In this document: positions 25,119 to 33,600 of the stretch, piece by piece | How the letters are laid out: every line of letters starts with the position of its first letter | How positions within the stretch are numbered: the first letter of the stretch is position 1 | NCBI GenBank assembly: GCA_943912755.1 | Contig: CALTWF010000009.1 | Span: 29,341 to 93,340 of the forward strand | Origin: an uncultured Pseudomonas sp. | GTDB taxonomy: Bacteria; Pseudomonadota; Gammaproteobacteria; Pseudomonadales; Pseudomonadaceae | Reading direction: 5' to 3' | Length of the DNA stretch: 64,000 nt | Position numbers and translations under genes: made by a program | The notes under the pieces: model-generated | The model's database searches: none | The model's input: only the letters and a program-made list of their open reading frames with translations | Told to the model about the DNA's origin: nothing

Positions 25119-25484
25119 CTGAGGGGAGCCGAAGCTCCCCTCAAAGATTGTTGCGTGCTCTTTTTTTGTTATTGGAGGGCGGTCTGTTGTTGTTTTTGGC
25201 AACCGTTGCCTCTTCTTGCTGTTTTTGTGCGATCCCCATCCGGGATCAAGAGCAAACGTATTTTTTTGAGCGCTGATCGACCTTCATCATTGCTGATCCA
25301 ACCGTGACGGGCGCTACCTTGAGGTAGTTTTATTGTTCTCTGCCTGGTTGCGGGGCACGCCCCCGAAAAGCCATCCACTTCAAAAAAATCAGTTAGCTTC
25401 GTCTCTGCCGTATTGTTCTTGTTATGTCAGATCCGGTACGTCTTGTTTTTATTGGGTTTGCCGCATTTTTTATTCTTGTTGTGC
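25119..25484 (-). ncRNA. crcY: CrcY small RNA, Hfq/Crc-sequestering regulator of catabolite repression
   Basis: A/T-rich gene-free stretch between mvaB and mgtC, the location reported for CrcY in P. putida. On the minus strand it starts GCACAACAAGAATAAAAAAT, very like the 5' end of CrcZ, and contains repeated A-rich CA motifs that bind Hfq with Crc: ACAACAAGAATAA (near 25475), AATAAAAACAAGA (near 25448), AACAAGAACAATA (near 25418), AGAACAATAAAA (near 25335), AAAAACAGCAAGAAG (near 25220), AAAAACAACAACAG (near 25190) and AATAACAAAAAAA (near 25165). A sigma54 promoter lies exactly upstream and a UUCG hairpin closes the 3' end, giving about 365 bases, the known size class. Role: when poor carbon sources activate CbrA/CbrB, the RNA titrates Hfq/Crc and lifts catabolite repression. 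Ends are estimated. Confidence 0.88.
25121..25142 (-). terminator. Terminator hairpin of crcY (may also serve mgtC)
   Basis: Perfect nine-base stem GAGGGGAGC/GCTCCCCTC with loop CGAA on the plus strand, that is a very stable UUCG tetraloop on the minus strand, the direction of crcY. No strong T-run follows on either side, so intrinsic termination could be incomplete. Confidence 0.65.
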
Positions 25485-25493
25485 CAGAGATAT

Positions 25494-25510
25494 AGCAGGT
25501 GCCGTGCCAA
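25494..25510 (-). promoter_or_regulatory. Sigma54 (RpoN) promoter of crcY
   Basis: On the minus strand TTGGCACGGCACCTGCT: -24 element TTGGCACG and -12 element CTGCT, with the invariant GG and GC 12 bases apart. It sets the start of the RNA about 12 bases on, at about 25484, where the sequence begins GCACAACAAG. Confidence 0.85.
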
Positions 25511-25591
25511 CTTTTTAAAACTCAATGAAATCAAGGGTTTGGTGGTTTTCGCGAAAATTCCGGCACGGGAAAAACCGCTGATTTGTTTCCG

Positions 25592-25658
25592 TGTTACCCG
25601 GAATTTCCCTGGGCAGTGGGAACGCGGTAACACTTTGTGACCAAGTGCACAGTGTTAC
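25592..25658. promoter_or_regulatory. Putative CbrB upstream activator sites
   Basis: Three copies of the half-site TGTTAC/GTAACA at 25592, 25627 (inverted) and 25653, extended forms being GTGTTACC and GGTAACAC. They lie about 110-175 bases upstream of the crcY start, the usual distance for enhancer sites of a sigma54 activator, and resemble the TGTTAC/GTAACA motif proposed for CbrB at crcZ. Spacing between half-sites differs from the published N14 form. Confidence 0.6.
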
Positions 25659-25665
25659 CACCCTC

Positions 25666-26565
25666 TCAGCAGGCGTTACGCGCACGTGCTACCCGCGAGC
25701 CGGTAGCACGGCCAAGCACCGCGCTGATGCGCTGGCCGGCGGCGATCAGCTTGTCGAGGTCGATGCCGGTGTCGATACCCAGGCCTTGCAGCATGTACAG
25801 CACGTCCTCGCTGGCCACGTTGCCGCTGGCGCCCTTGGCGTACGGGCAACCGCCGAGGCCGGCGACCGAGCTGTCGAACACGCTGATGCCCTCCAGCAGG
25901 CTGGCATACACGTTGGCCAGGGCCTGGCCGTAGGTGTCGTGGAAATGCCCGGCCAGCTGCGGGCGCGGCACCTGGGCGCCGACCACGTTGAACAGGTGGC
26001 GGGTGGCGCCCGGGGTGCCGGTACCGATGGTGTCGCCCAGCGACACTTCATAGCAGCCCATCTCGTACAGCTCGCGGGCCACCGCGGCGACCTGGGCCGC
26101 ATCCACCTGGCCTTCGTACGGGCAGCCAAGCACGCAGGAGACATAGCCACGCACCCGCACACCGTGCAGGCGCGCGGCCTCCATGATCGGCACGAAGCGT
26201 TGCAGGCTGTCGCTGATCGAGCAGTTGATATTGCGCTGGGAGAAGGCCTCGGAGGAGGCGGCGAACACCGCGACTTCCTTGACCCCGGCACCGAGGGCGT
26301 CCTCGAAGCCGCGCATGTTCGGCGCCAGGGCTGCGTAGGTCACCCCTGGCTGCTGGCTGATCCCGGCGAAGACTTCGGCCGAACCGGCCATCTGCGGGAC
26401 CCATTTCGGCGAGACGAAACTGCCGACCTCGACATAGGACAGGCCGGCCTCGGTCAGGTCGTCGACCAGGCGCACCTTGTCGGCGACGCTGATGGGTTGG
26501 GCTTCGTTCTGCAGGCCGTCGCGGGGACCGACTTCGACCAGACGCACTTTGGCGGGCAATGGCAT
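25666..26565 (-). CDS. mvaB: Hydroxymethylglutaryl-CoA lyase
   Basis: 299 residues, full length for the family. N-terminal VRLVEVGPRDGLQNE contains the catalytic RDG with metal-binding Asp; SFVSPKWVPQMAG, GCPYEGQVD, LGDTIGTGTPGAT and HFHDTYGQALANV carry the other conserved positions, and the catalytic cysteine lies in GLGGCPYAKGASGN. Cleaves HMG-CoA to acetoacetate and acetyl-CoA, the last step of leucine catabolism (liuE). Here it follows liuR on the same strand with a 22-base gap; the other liu genes are not adjacent. The acetoacetate formed could be activated by a CoA-transferase such as the one encoded at 35.9 kb. crcY lies just downstream. Confidence 0.93.
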   Translation of the reverse strand: MPLPAKVRLVEVGPRDGLQNEAQPISVADKVRLVDDLTEAGLSYVEVGSFVSPKWVPQMAGSAEVFAGISQQPGVTYAALAPNMRGFEDALGAGVKEVAVFAASSEAFSQRNINCSISDSLQRFVPIMEAARLHGVRVRGYVSCVLGCPYEGQVDAAQVAAVARELYEMGCYEVSLGDTIGTGTPGATRHLFNVVGAQVPRPQLAGHFHDTYGQALANVYASLLEGISVFDSSVAGLGGCPYAKGASGNVASEDVLYMLQGLGIDTGIDLDKLIAAGQRISAVLGRATGSRVARARNAC

Positions 26566-26587
26566 GGCGGGGGCTTCCTGGTGGGGC

Positions 26588-26992
26588 TCAATGGCCGTTG
26601 TTGTTCTGCTTGTTCAAGGTGCTGGCCAGCGCTTGCTGGCAGCGCTCTTCGGCGGTATCCAGTTCCAGCTGCATCTGCTGGATGTCGAGCAGTTGCTGTT
26701 CCAGCTGGGCGCGGCGCTCGGCGATCTTCGCCAGCATGCTGTTGAGCTGCTTGGTGTTGCCGCCGGTGGGGTCGTACAGCTCGATCAGCTCGCGGCACTC
26801 GGCGAGGGAAAAGCCGATGCGCTTGCCGCGCAGGATGAGTTTCAGGCTGACCTTGTCGCGGGCCGAGTAGACCCGCTCCAGGCCGCGCCGCTCGGGGCTG
26901 AGCAGGCCTTGTTCCTCGTAGAAGCGGATCGCCCGGGTGGTGATGTCCAGTTCGCGGGACAGGTCGGAAATGCTGTAGGTCTGGCTGCTCAT
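26588..26992 (-). CDS. liuR: MerR-family regulator of branched-chain amino acid catabolism (LiuR)
   Basis: 134 residues. MerR winged HTH at the N-terminus (SISDLSRELDITTRAIRFYE, EEQGLLSPERRGLERVYS, LILRGKRIGFSLAECRELI) followed by a dimerisation coiled coil (AERRAQLEQQLLDIQQMQL) and no metal-binding cysteines. Matches LiuR, the MerR-type repressor/activator of leucine-isovalerate utilisation genes in gammaproteobacteria. It precedes mvaB in a probable operon, and a perfect LiuR-like palindrome is found in its own promoter. Confidence 0.88.
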   Translation of the reverse strand: MSSQTYSISDLSRELDITTRAIRFYEEQGLLSPERRGLERVYSARDKVSLKLILRGKRIGFSLAECRELIELYDPTGGNTKQLNSMLAKIAERRAQLEQQLLDIQQMQLELDTAEERCQQALASTLNKQNNNGH

Positions 26993-27039
26993 GGGCGGGG
27001 CTCTGGCGTGAAGGCAATGGCGCCTAACCTAAAGCCAGG

Positions 27040-27055
27040 TTGACGTATACGTCAA
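27040..27055 (-). promoter_or_regulatory. LiuR operator within the liuR promoter
   Basis: Perfect 16-base palindrome TTGACGTATACGTCAA, 48 bases before the liuR start, of the ACGT-N2-ACGT type known for LiuR. On the minus strand its first half doubles as a -35 box (TTGACG), with TAGGTT 18 bases on as -10, so the palindrome sits inside a long spacer in the manner of MerR-type promoters. Confidence 0.75.
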
Positions 27056-27150
27056 GGTGATTGGCGGTGTCCTTCACAGGGTTTTGCAGCGACTCGGACC
27101 CTGTGGGAGATTCTAGGGTGGCAGGCAAGCAGATTGATGTTGTGACTGCT

Positions 27151-27247
27151 GGCCTCATCGTCGGCAAGCCGACTCCCACAGGGCTCACAGCCAGCCTCAG
27201 TCTCTGTGCTCGACTCGGACCCTGTGGGAGCTGGCTTGCCAGCGATA
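27151..27247. repeat. REP inverted pair with long spacer
   Basis: CATCGTCGGCAAGCCGACTCC faces GGAGCTGGCTTGCCAGCGAT. The spacer repeats a CGACTCGGACCCTGTGGGAG segment also found at 27090-27110, so a further REP half has decayed here. Confidence 0.8.
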
Positions 27248-27264
27248 AATGGCCCAGACAACCT

Positions 27265-27924
27265 CTATTTACCTGTCATCCGCCAAATGACTTCCCACAA
27301 CCGCGCATCCTCGAAATCCGCCACCACCAGCTGTGCCCCCGCCGCCAGCAACGCCTCGGCCGTCTGGCTGGTCGACAGGCCCACGGTAAAGATCCCCGCG
27401 CCACTGGCCGCCTTCACCCCCGGCACCGAGTCCTCGAAGGCCAGCGCCCGATCCGCCTGCGCGCCCAGGCGCTGCAGGCCGGTGAGGTAGGGCAGCGGGT
27501 CCGGCTTGGCCCTGGGCAGCTCTTCCGCCACCAGCACGTGTTCGAAACGTCCTTGCAGGTCCAGCGCCTTGAGCATGTGCTCGGCATTGGCCCGTGGCGC
27601 ATTGGTTACCACCGCCATGCCGATGCTGCGGCTCTCGGTGTACTCCAGCAGGCGGACCAGGCCGGGCGTCGCCTGCAGGGTCGGCGACAGTTGGCGAAAG
27701 CGTGCTTCCTTGCGGTCGGCGAAGGCCTGGTGCTCGCTCAGCGGGCGGTCGGGAAACAGGTAGCGGCACAGGTCGGCATTGGCCCGTCCGCTGATATGCG
27801 CGTCGAACTCTGCCTCGGTGAGGGTGCGGCCGTCCTCGTGGAGCAACTGCTGCATAGCCAGCAGATGGAGCTTGTCGGTATCGGCGAGGGTGCCGTCGAG
27901 GTCGAAGAGCAGGGCGTCGAGCAT
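27265..27924 (-). CDS. HAD-IA family phosphatase
   Basis: 219 residues. Motif I DLDGTLADTD with nucleophile Asp8 and Asp10; motif II VVTNAPRANA near residue 105; motif III Lys in RAKPDP near 140; motif IV FEDSVPGVKAA near 165. The cap inserted after motif I is helical (class C1), as in phosphoglycolate phosphatase, beta-phosphoglucomutase and sugar-phosphate phosphatases. Substrate undetermined. Divergent from the lexA2 operon, whose LexA2 box is about 80 bases from its start. Confidence 0.87.
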   Translation of the reverse strand: MLDALLFDLDGTLADTDKLHLLAMQQLLHEDGRTLTEAEFDAHISGRANADLCRYLFPDRPLSEHQAFADRKEARFRQLSPTLQATPGLVRLLEYTESRSIGMAVVTNAPRANAEHMLKALDLQGRFEHVLVAEELPRAKPDPLPYLTGLQRLGAQADRALAFEDSVPGVKAASGAGIFTVGLSTSQTAEALLAAGAQLVVADFEDARLWEVIWRMTGK

Positions 27925-27999
27925 GGTGCGTATCCGTAAAACGATGAGCGGGCATCATACCCGCCGATCGACGGGGCTGGTCAGCGGAGTACGAAAAGA

Positions 28000-28011
28000 G
28001 TACAAATGTGC
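28000..28011 (+). promoter_or_regulatory. LexA2 operator
   Basis: GTACAAATGTGC, an exact fit to GTAC-N4-GTGC, the site known for LexA2 of P. putida. It overlaps a candidate -10 box (TACAAA, 28001-28006) that has TGGTCA 17 bases upstream as -35, so bound LexA2 would block the promoter of its own operon. Confidence 0.8.
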
Positions 28012-28014
28012 CCC

Positions 28015-28623
28015 ATGACCAGACTCTCTCCCAAACGCAGCGCCATCCTCACCTTCATCCGTGACCGCATCACCGGAGAAGGCCGGCCGCCGAGCCTCGC
28101 CGATATCGCCCAGGCCTTCGGCTTCGCCTCGCGCAGCGTGGCGCGCAAGCATGTCCAGGCCCTGTGCGAGGCCGGTTTCATCGAAATCACCCCCAACCAG
28201 GCGCGCAGCATCCGCCTGGCCGGGCCCCTGCGCCGCCCCGAAGTGCTGGAGATCCCGGTGCTCGGCCAGGTGGCCGCCGGCCGGCCGATCGGCCCGGACG
28301 TGGATATCCACGAGCAACTGATGCTCGATGCCCACCTGTTCAGCCGCAGCCCGGACTACCTGCTCAAGGTCCGCGGCGACTCGATGATCGACGACGGCAT
28401 CCTCGATGGCGACCTGGTGGGCATCCGCCAGCAGCCCGACCCCCGTGACGGCCAGATCGTGGTTGCCCGGCTCGATGGCGAGGTGACCATCAAGCGTTTC
28501 GAACGCGGCAACGGCCACTATCGCCTGCTGCCGCGCAACCCGGCCTATGAGCCGATCGTTGTCGGCCCGGACCGCGACTTCGTCATCGAAGGCGTGTTCT
28601 GCGGCCTGGTGAGGCGTGACTGA
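28015..28623 (+). CDS. lexA2: LexA2 repressor of the mutagenesis operon
   Basis: 202 residues from ATG 28015; an ATG at 28006 lies inside the operator and would add three residues. N-terminal winged HTH (LADIAQAFGFASRSVARKHV). Self-cleavage site Ala88-Gly89 in GQVAAGRP, catalytic Ser123 in RGDSMID and Lys160 in EVTIKRF. First gene of lexA2-imuA-imuB-dnaE2; its TGA overlaps the imuA ATG. Such a second LexA controls this operon and itself, separate from the main SOS regulon. If the predicted -10 is right the message would start at or next to the ATG. Confidence 0.92.
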   Translation: MTRLSPKRSAILTFIRDRITGEGRPPSLADIAQAFGFASRSVARKHVQALCEAGFIEITPNQARSIRLAGPLRRPEVLEIPVLGQVAAGRPIGPDVDIHEQLMLDAHLFSRSPDYLLKVRGDSMIDDGILDGDLVGIRQQPDPRDGQIVVARLDGEVTIKRFERGNGHYRLLPRNPAYEPIVVGPDRDFVIEGVFCGLVRRD

Positions 28624-29243
28624 TGGGCGCCGTGGTCAGCCTCGACGGGCTGCTCGATACCCGGCGCGTGTGGAAGGGCCGGCCGGCGGTCGAGGACCAT
28701 GGCCTGCAACCCACCGGGCATGCCGCGCTGGATGCGCTGTTGCCCGGCGGTGGCTGGCCGGCGGCGGCCCTCAGCGAACTGTTGCTGGCGGAGGAGGGCG
28801 CCGGTGAGCTGCAACTGCTCTGGCCCAGCCTGGCGCGCCTGAGTTCGGCCGGCGAGCGGGTGGTGCTGGTGGCGCCGCCGTTCATTCCCTATCCCCCGGC
28901 CTGGCAGGCGGCGGGCGTCGACCTGCGCTGGCTGTCGGTGATCGCCGCCGACAGCAAGGAAAGCCTGTGGGCCGCCGAGCAATGCCTGCGCTCCGGCAGT
29001 TGCGCCGCCGTGCTGTGCTGGCCGCAGCGGGCCGACGACCGTGCCTTGCGGCGCTTGCAGGTGGCCGCGGAAACCGGCCAGGCCCTGGCCTTCGCCTGCC
29101 GCGGACAGAGCGCGGCATTGAACCCTTCGCCCGCCGCCCTGCGCATCGCCATCGACACCCGGCCGGCGCAGTGGCGGGTACTCAAGTGCCGTGGTGGCCT
29201 GGCGCCGAACCGACCGATCGCCGCCAGCGGGCGCGTGGGGTGA
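28623..29243 (+). CDS. imuA: ImuA, RecA-like accessory protein of translesion synthesis
   Basis: 206 residues; the ATG shares its A with the lexA2 stop codon (TGATG). Similar to the SulA/RecA-like ImuA proteins: LDALLPGGGWPAAALSELLL near residue 37, LWPSLARLSSAGERVVLVAP near 70 and FAFACRGQSA-type segments. It lacks a true Walker A motif, as is usual for ImuA. ImuA links ImuB to RecA and is needed for damage-induced mutagenesis with DnaE2. Confidence 0.88.
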   Translation: MGAVVSLDGLLDTRRVWKGRPAVEDHGLQPTGHAALDALLPGGGWPAAALSELLLAEEGAGELQLLWPSLARLSSAGERVVLVAPPFIPYPPAWQAAGVDLRWLSVIAADSKESLWAAEQCLRSGSCAAVLCWPQRADDRALRRLQVAAETGQALAFACRGQSAALNPSPAALRIAIDTRPAQWRVLKCRGGLAPNRPIAASGRVG

Positions 29244-29249
29244 GACGCC

Positions 29250-30668
29250 ATGCTCTGGGCCTGCATCCTGTTACCGCAACTGGCGCTCGACAGCGTCCTG
29301 CGCGGCCGTGACGACGCCGACCAGCCGCTGGTGCTGCTGACCGGCCCGGCCAACCGCCGCGTGCTGCAGGCGGTCAATCCGGCTGCCCGCGACCTCGGCC
29401 TGCGCGCCGGGCAGAGCCTGACCACGGCCCAGGCCCTGGCCCAGGGCTTCACCACGGTCGAGCACGATCCCGCCGCCACCGAGCGCCAGCAGCAATTGCT
29501 CGCGGCCTGGGCCTATCGCTTCAGTTCCCAGGTCAGCCTGCATTACCCCCGCGCCCTGTTGCTGGAGGTGCAATCCAGTCTCGGTCTGTTCGGGCCCTGG
29601 CCCAGATTCGAGTCGCGTTTGCGTGAGGAGTTGAAGGCCCTGGGCTTCAGTCATCGCATCGTTCTCGCCAGCAATCCGGTAGCCGCGCGAATGCTGGCCA
29701 ACGCCCATGACGGGTTGGCGACCCAGGATCCCGACAGCACCCGCGCCGCCCTGGCCGCCATGCCCATCGACCGCCTCGGCCTGCCGCCTGAAGCCGCGAC
29801 CGCCTTCAAGCGCATGGGCCTGCGCCATCTCGACCAGGTGCTGAGACTGCCCCGGGAAACCCTGGCCCGGCGCTTTGCCGCCCAGGTGCAACTGCATCTG
29901 GACCGCCTGCTCGGCCTGCGCGCCATGGCCCTGGACTGCTACCTGCCGCCGGACCGCTTCGAGTCGCGGCTGGAGCTGAATTTCGATGTGGAATCCAGCC
30001 AGGCGCTGCTGTTCCCGCTACGGCGGATGATCGAGGACCTGGCCGCCTTTCTTGCTGGTCGCGATGCCGGGGTGCAGCGCTTCAACCTGTTCATGGAGCA
30101 TGCCGAGGGCGCCGACACGCGGTTGCAGGTTGGCCTGCTGGCGGCCGAGCGCGATGCCGGGCGCCTGCTGGAGCTGGCTCGCGGCCGACTCGAACAACTG
30201 ACCCTGCGTGCCCCGGTGCGCAACCTGCGCCTGACCGCCGAAGAGCTGCCGGCCTTCGTTCCCCTGGCGGGCGAACTGTTCTCGGCCCGTGCCCAGCAAC
30301 AGCAAGGTTGGGAACAATTGCGCGAACGCCTGCGTGCGCGCCTGGGCGATGACGCGGTGCGTGCGGTGGGCGCGGTGGCCGATCACCGTCCGGAATGCGC
30401 CTGGCGCAGTGCCGATCTGCCGGTGGCTTCCGGGTCTTGTCCGGCGCCGCGTCCCGGCTGGTTGCTGGAAGCACCGCGCGCCCTGCCGCTGAACGGCCTG
30501 CGCCTGCTTGCCGGGCCGGAGCGCATCGAGTCCGGCTGGTGGGACGGCGGTGATGTGCGCCGCGATTACTACCGGGTGGAAACCGCGACCGGCCAGCGCG
30601 GCTGGGCCTACCGCCAGCTCGGCGAACCCCGCGACGGCCCGCTGTGGCTGCAGGGCTGGTTCGCATGA
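29250..30668 (+). CDS. imuB: ImuB, catalytically inactive Y-family polymerase subunit
   Basis: 472 residues, six bases after imuA. Y-family polymerase fold (ACILLPQLALDSVLRG at the N-terminus, AAWAYRFSSQVSLHYPR-like palm segment near 85, LGLFGPWPRFESRLREEL). The acidic catalytic residues of active Y-family enzymes are not seen at the N-terminus, in line with ImuB being a non-catalytic hub that binds the clamp, ImuA and DnaE2. Its TGA overlaps the dnaE2 ATG (ATGA). Confidence 0.9.
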   Translation: MLWACILLPQLALDSVLRGRDDADQPLVLLTGPANRRVLQAVNPAARDLGLRAGQSLTTAQALAQGFTTVEHDPAATERQQQLLAAWAYRFSSQVSLHYPRALLLEVQSSLGLFGPWPRFESRLREELKALGFSHRIVLASNPVAARMLANAHDGLATQDPDSTRAALAAMPIDRLGLPPEAATAFKRMGLRHLDQVLRLPRETLARRFAAQVQLHLDRLLGLRAMALDCYLPPDRFESRLELNFDVESSQALLFPLRRMIEDLAAFLAGRDAGVQRFNLFMEHAEGADTRLQVGLLAAERDAGRLLELARGRLEQLTLRAPVRNLRLTAEELPAFVPLAGELFSARAQQQQGWEQLRERLRARLGDDAVRAVGAVADHRPECAWRSADLPVASGSCPAPRPGWLLEAPRALPLNGLRLLAGPERIESGWWDGGDVRRDYYRVETATGQRGWAYRQLGEPRDGPLWLQGWFA

Positions 30669-33600
30669 GCGGCTATGCCGAGTTGCACTGCCTGTCGAAC
30701 TTCAGTTTCCAGCGCGGGGCCTCCAGCGCCATGGAGCTTTTCGGGCGGGCGAAACAGCAGGGCTACCAGGCCCTGGCAATCACCGACGAATGCACCCTGG
30801 CCGGGATCGTCCGGGCCTGGGATGCGGCGAGGAAGGTTGAACTGCCGCTGATCGTCGGCAGCGAGATGCGCGTGGAAGACGGGCCGAAGCTGGTGCTGCT
30901 GGTGGAGAGCCCGACGGGCTACCAGCGCCTGTGCGGGTTGATCACCCAGGCCCGGCGACGCACGGAAAAGGGCAGCTACCGGGTGCTGCGCGAGGACTTC
31001 GAGCAACCCATGGACGGCCTGCTGGCGCTGTGGGTTCCGGACGCCACGGACGACCCGGCCCCGGGTCGCTGGTTGCGCGAGGTTTTCGGCGAACGCCTAT
31101 GGCTGGCAGTCCATCTTCACCACGGCCATGACGACCGCCAGCGCCTGCAAGACCTGCTGGCCCTGGCCCGCGACCTGGATATCCCCCCGCTGGCCTGCGG
31201 CGACGTGCATATGCACAGCCGCGGGCGGCGGGCCTTGCAGGACTGCATGACCGCCATCCGCCATCACACCACCGTCGCCGAGGCCGGGCATCGCCTGTTC
31301 GCCAATGGCGAGCGCCATCTCCGTCCGGTGGAGCAACTGGCCGCGTTGTATCCCGCGGCGTTGCTGGAAGAAACCACACGGATCGCCGAGCGTTGTCACT
31401 TCGAACTCAAGTGCGACATCAATTACCAATACCCCCACGAAATCGTGCCCCGGGGCTACACCGCCGGCGCCTGGCTGCGTGACCTCTGCGAGCGAAGAAT
31501 TCCCACGCGCTGGCCGTCCGGTATCAGCGACAAGAATCGCGAAGCGCTGGAACACGAGCTCGATCTGATCACCGACCTGCAGTACGAGTCCTATTTCCTT
31601 ACCGTCTACGACATCGTCAATTTCGCCCGCGAGCAAGGCATCCTCTGCCAGGGTCGTGGCTCGGCGGCCAACTCGGTGGTGTGTTTCGTCCTCGGCATCA
31701 CCGAACTGGACCCGAGCCACACCAGCCTGCTGTTCGAACGCTTCCTCTCCCGCGAGCGCAACGAGCCGCCGGATATCGACGTTGACTTCGAACACGACCG
31801 CCGCGAGGAAGTCCTGCAGTACGTGTTCCGGCGCTACGGTCGTCATCGCGCGGCGCTGACGGCGGTGGTCAGTACCTATCATGCTTCCGGCGCGGTGCGG
31901 GATATCGGCCGGGTGCTGGGCCTGCCGCCGGACCAGTTGGGTGCCTTGTCCGACTGCTGCGGGCGCTGGAGCGACCGGGTGCCGTCGCCCGAACGCCTGA
32001 TGGAAGCCGGTTTCGATCCGGACAGCCCGCTGCTGCACCGGGTCCTGACCCTGACCGGCGAGCTGATGGGCTTCCCCCGGCACCTGTCCCAGCACCCCGG
32101 CGGTTTCGTCATCAGCGAGCAGCCGCTGGATACCCTGGTGCCGGTGGAGAACGCCGCCATGCAAGAACGCACGGTGATCCAGTGGGACAAGGACGACCTC
32201 GACATGATGGGCCTGCTCAAGGTCGATGTACTGGCCCTCGGCATGCTCAGCGCTTTACGTCGCTGTTTCGATCTCTACGAAGTGCATCGCGGCAAGCGCC
32301 TTAGCATCGCCGGAGTCCCGGCGGATGATCGCCCCACCTACGACATGATCAGCCGCGCCGACACCATCGGCGTGTTCCAGATCGAATCGCGTGCGCAGAT
32401 GGCCATGCTGCCGAGGCTCAGGCCACAGAAGTTCTACGACCTGGTGATCCAGGTAGCGATCGTGCGGCCGGGTCCGATCCAGGGGGATATGGTCCATCCC
32501 TTCCTGCGTCGGCGAAACAAGCAGGAACCCGTGGAGTACCCCTCGAAGGCGCTTGAGGCAGTCTTCGAGCGGACCCTTGGCGTGCCGCTGTTCCAGGAGC
32601 AGGTCATGTCCCTGGCCATCGTCGCCGCCGACTTCACCCCCGGTGAAGCGGACGAGCTGCGTCGTTCCATGGCCGCCTGGAAGCGTCATGGCGGGCTCGA
32701 ACCGCACCGCATCCGTCTTACCGAGGGCATGCTGCGCAACGGCTACGATCTGGCGTTCGCCGAGCGCATCTTCGAGCAGATCAAGGGCTTCGGCAGCTAC
32801 GGCTTCCCCGAGTCCCACGCCGCCAGCTTCGCCCTGCTGACCTACGCCAGTTGCTGGCTCAAGTGCCATGAGCCGGCGATCTTCGCCTGCGCCCTGATCA
32901 ACAGCTGGCCCATGGGTTTCTACAGTCCGGACCAGATTCTCCAGGACGCCCGCCGGCACCGCATCGAGATCCGCCCACTGGATGTCCATCACAGCCATTG
33001 GGATTGCAGCCTGGAGCCGGGGGAGGGTGGGGCGCTGGCCCTGCGTATCGGGCTGCGGCAGATTCGCGGATTTCGCGAAGACGACGCCGTGCGTCTGGTC
33101 CGGGTGCGTGAGGCCTGTGCATTCCGCGATGTCGGCGACCTGTGCCTGCGCGCCGGACTCGACGGCCGCGCCCGCGACCTGCTGGCCGATGCCGGAGCCC
33201 TCGCCGCACTGGCCGGGCACCGTTACCAGGCACGCTGGGAAGTGGCGGCGGTGCAGGCGCAACTGCCGTTGTTCGCTGCCGTCGAGGCAACACCTGAAGT
33301 CGCGGTGGCGTTACCTGCGCCAAGCGTGGGCGAGGACCTGTTCGCCGATTACAACAGCATCGGCACCACCCTTGGTCCGCATCCACTGAGCCTGCTGCGG
33401 CGTCGCCTCACCGCCATGGGCTGTCGCAGTTCGCGGGCGCTGGACGATGTCGAGCACGGCGACAGCATCAGCGTGGCCGGGCTGGTGGTGGGGCGGCAGC
33501 GACCACAGACCGCCAGTGGCGTGACCTTCGTCACTTTGGAAGACGAATTCGGCATGCTCAACGTGGTGGTCTGGCGCGATCTGGCCGAGCGCCAGCGGCG

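Noticed and set aside
25169..25640. Several short open frames of 60-75 codons in the mvaB-mgtC gap
   Set aside because: Overlapping frames on both strands without ribosome binding sites; the stretch is better explained as crcY and its control region.
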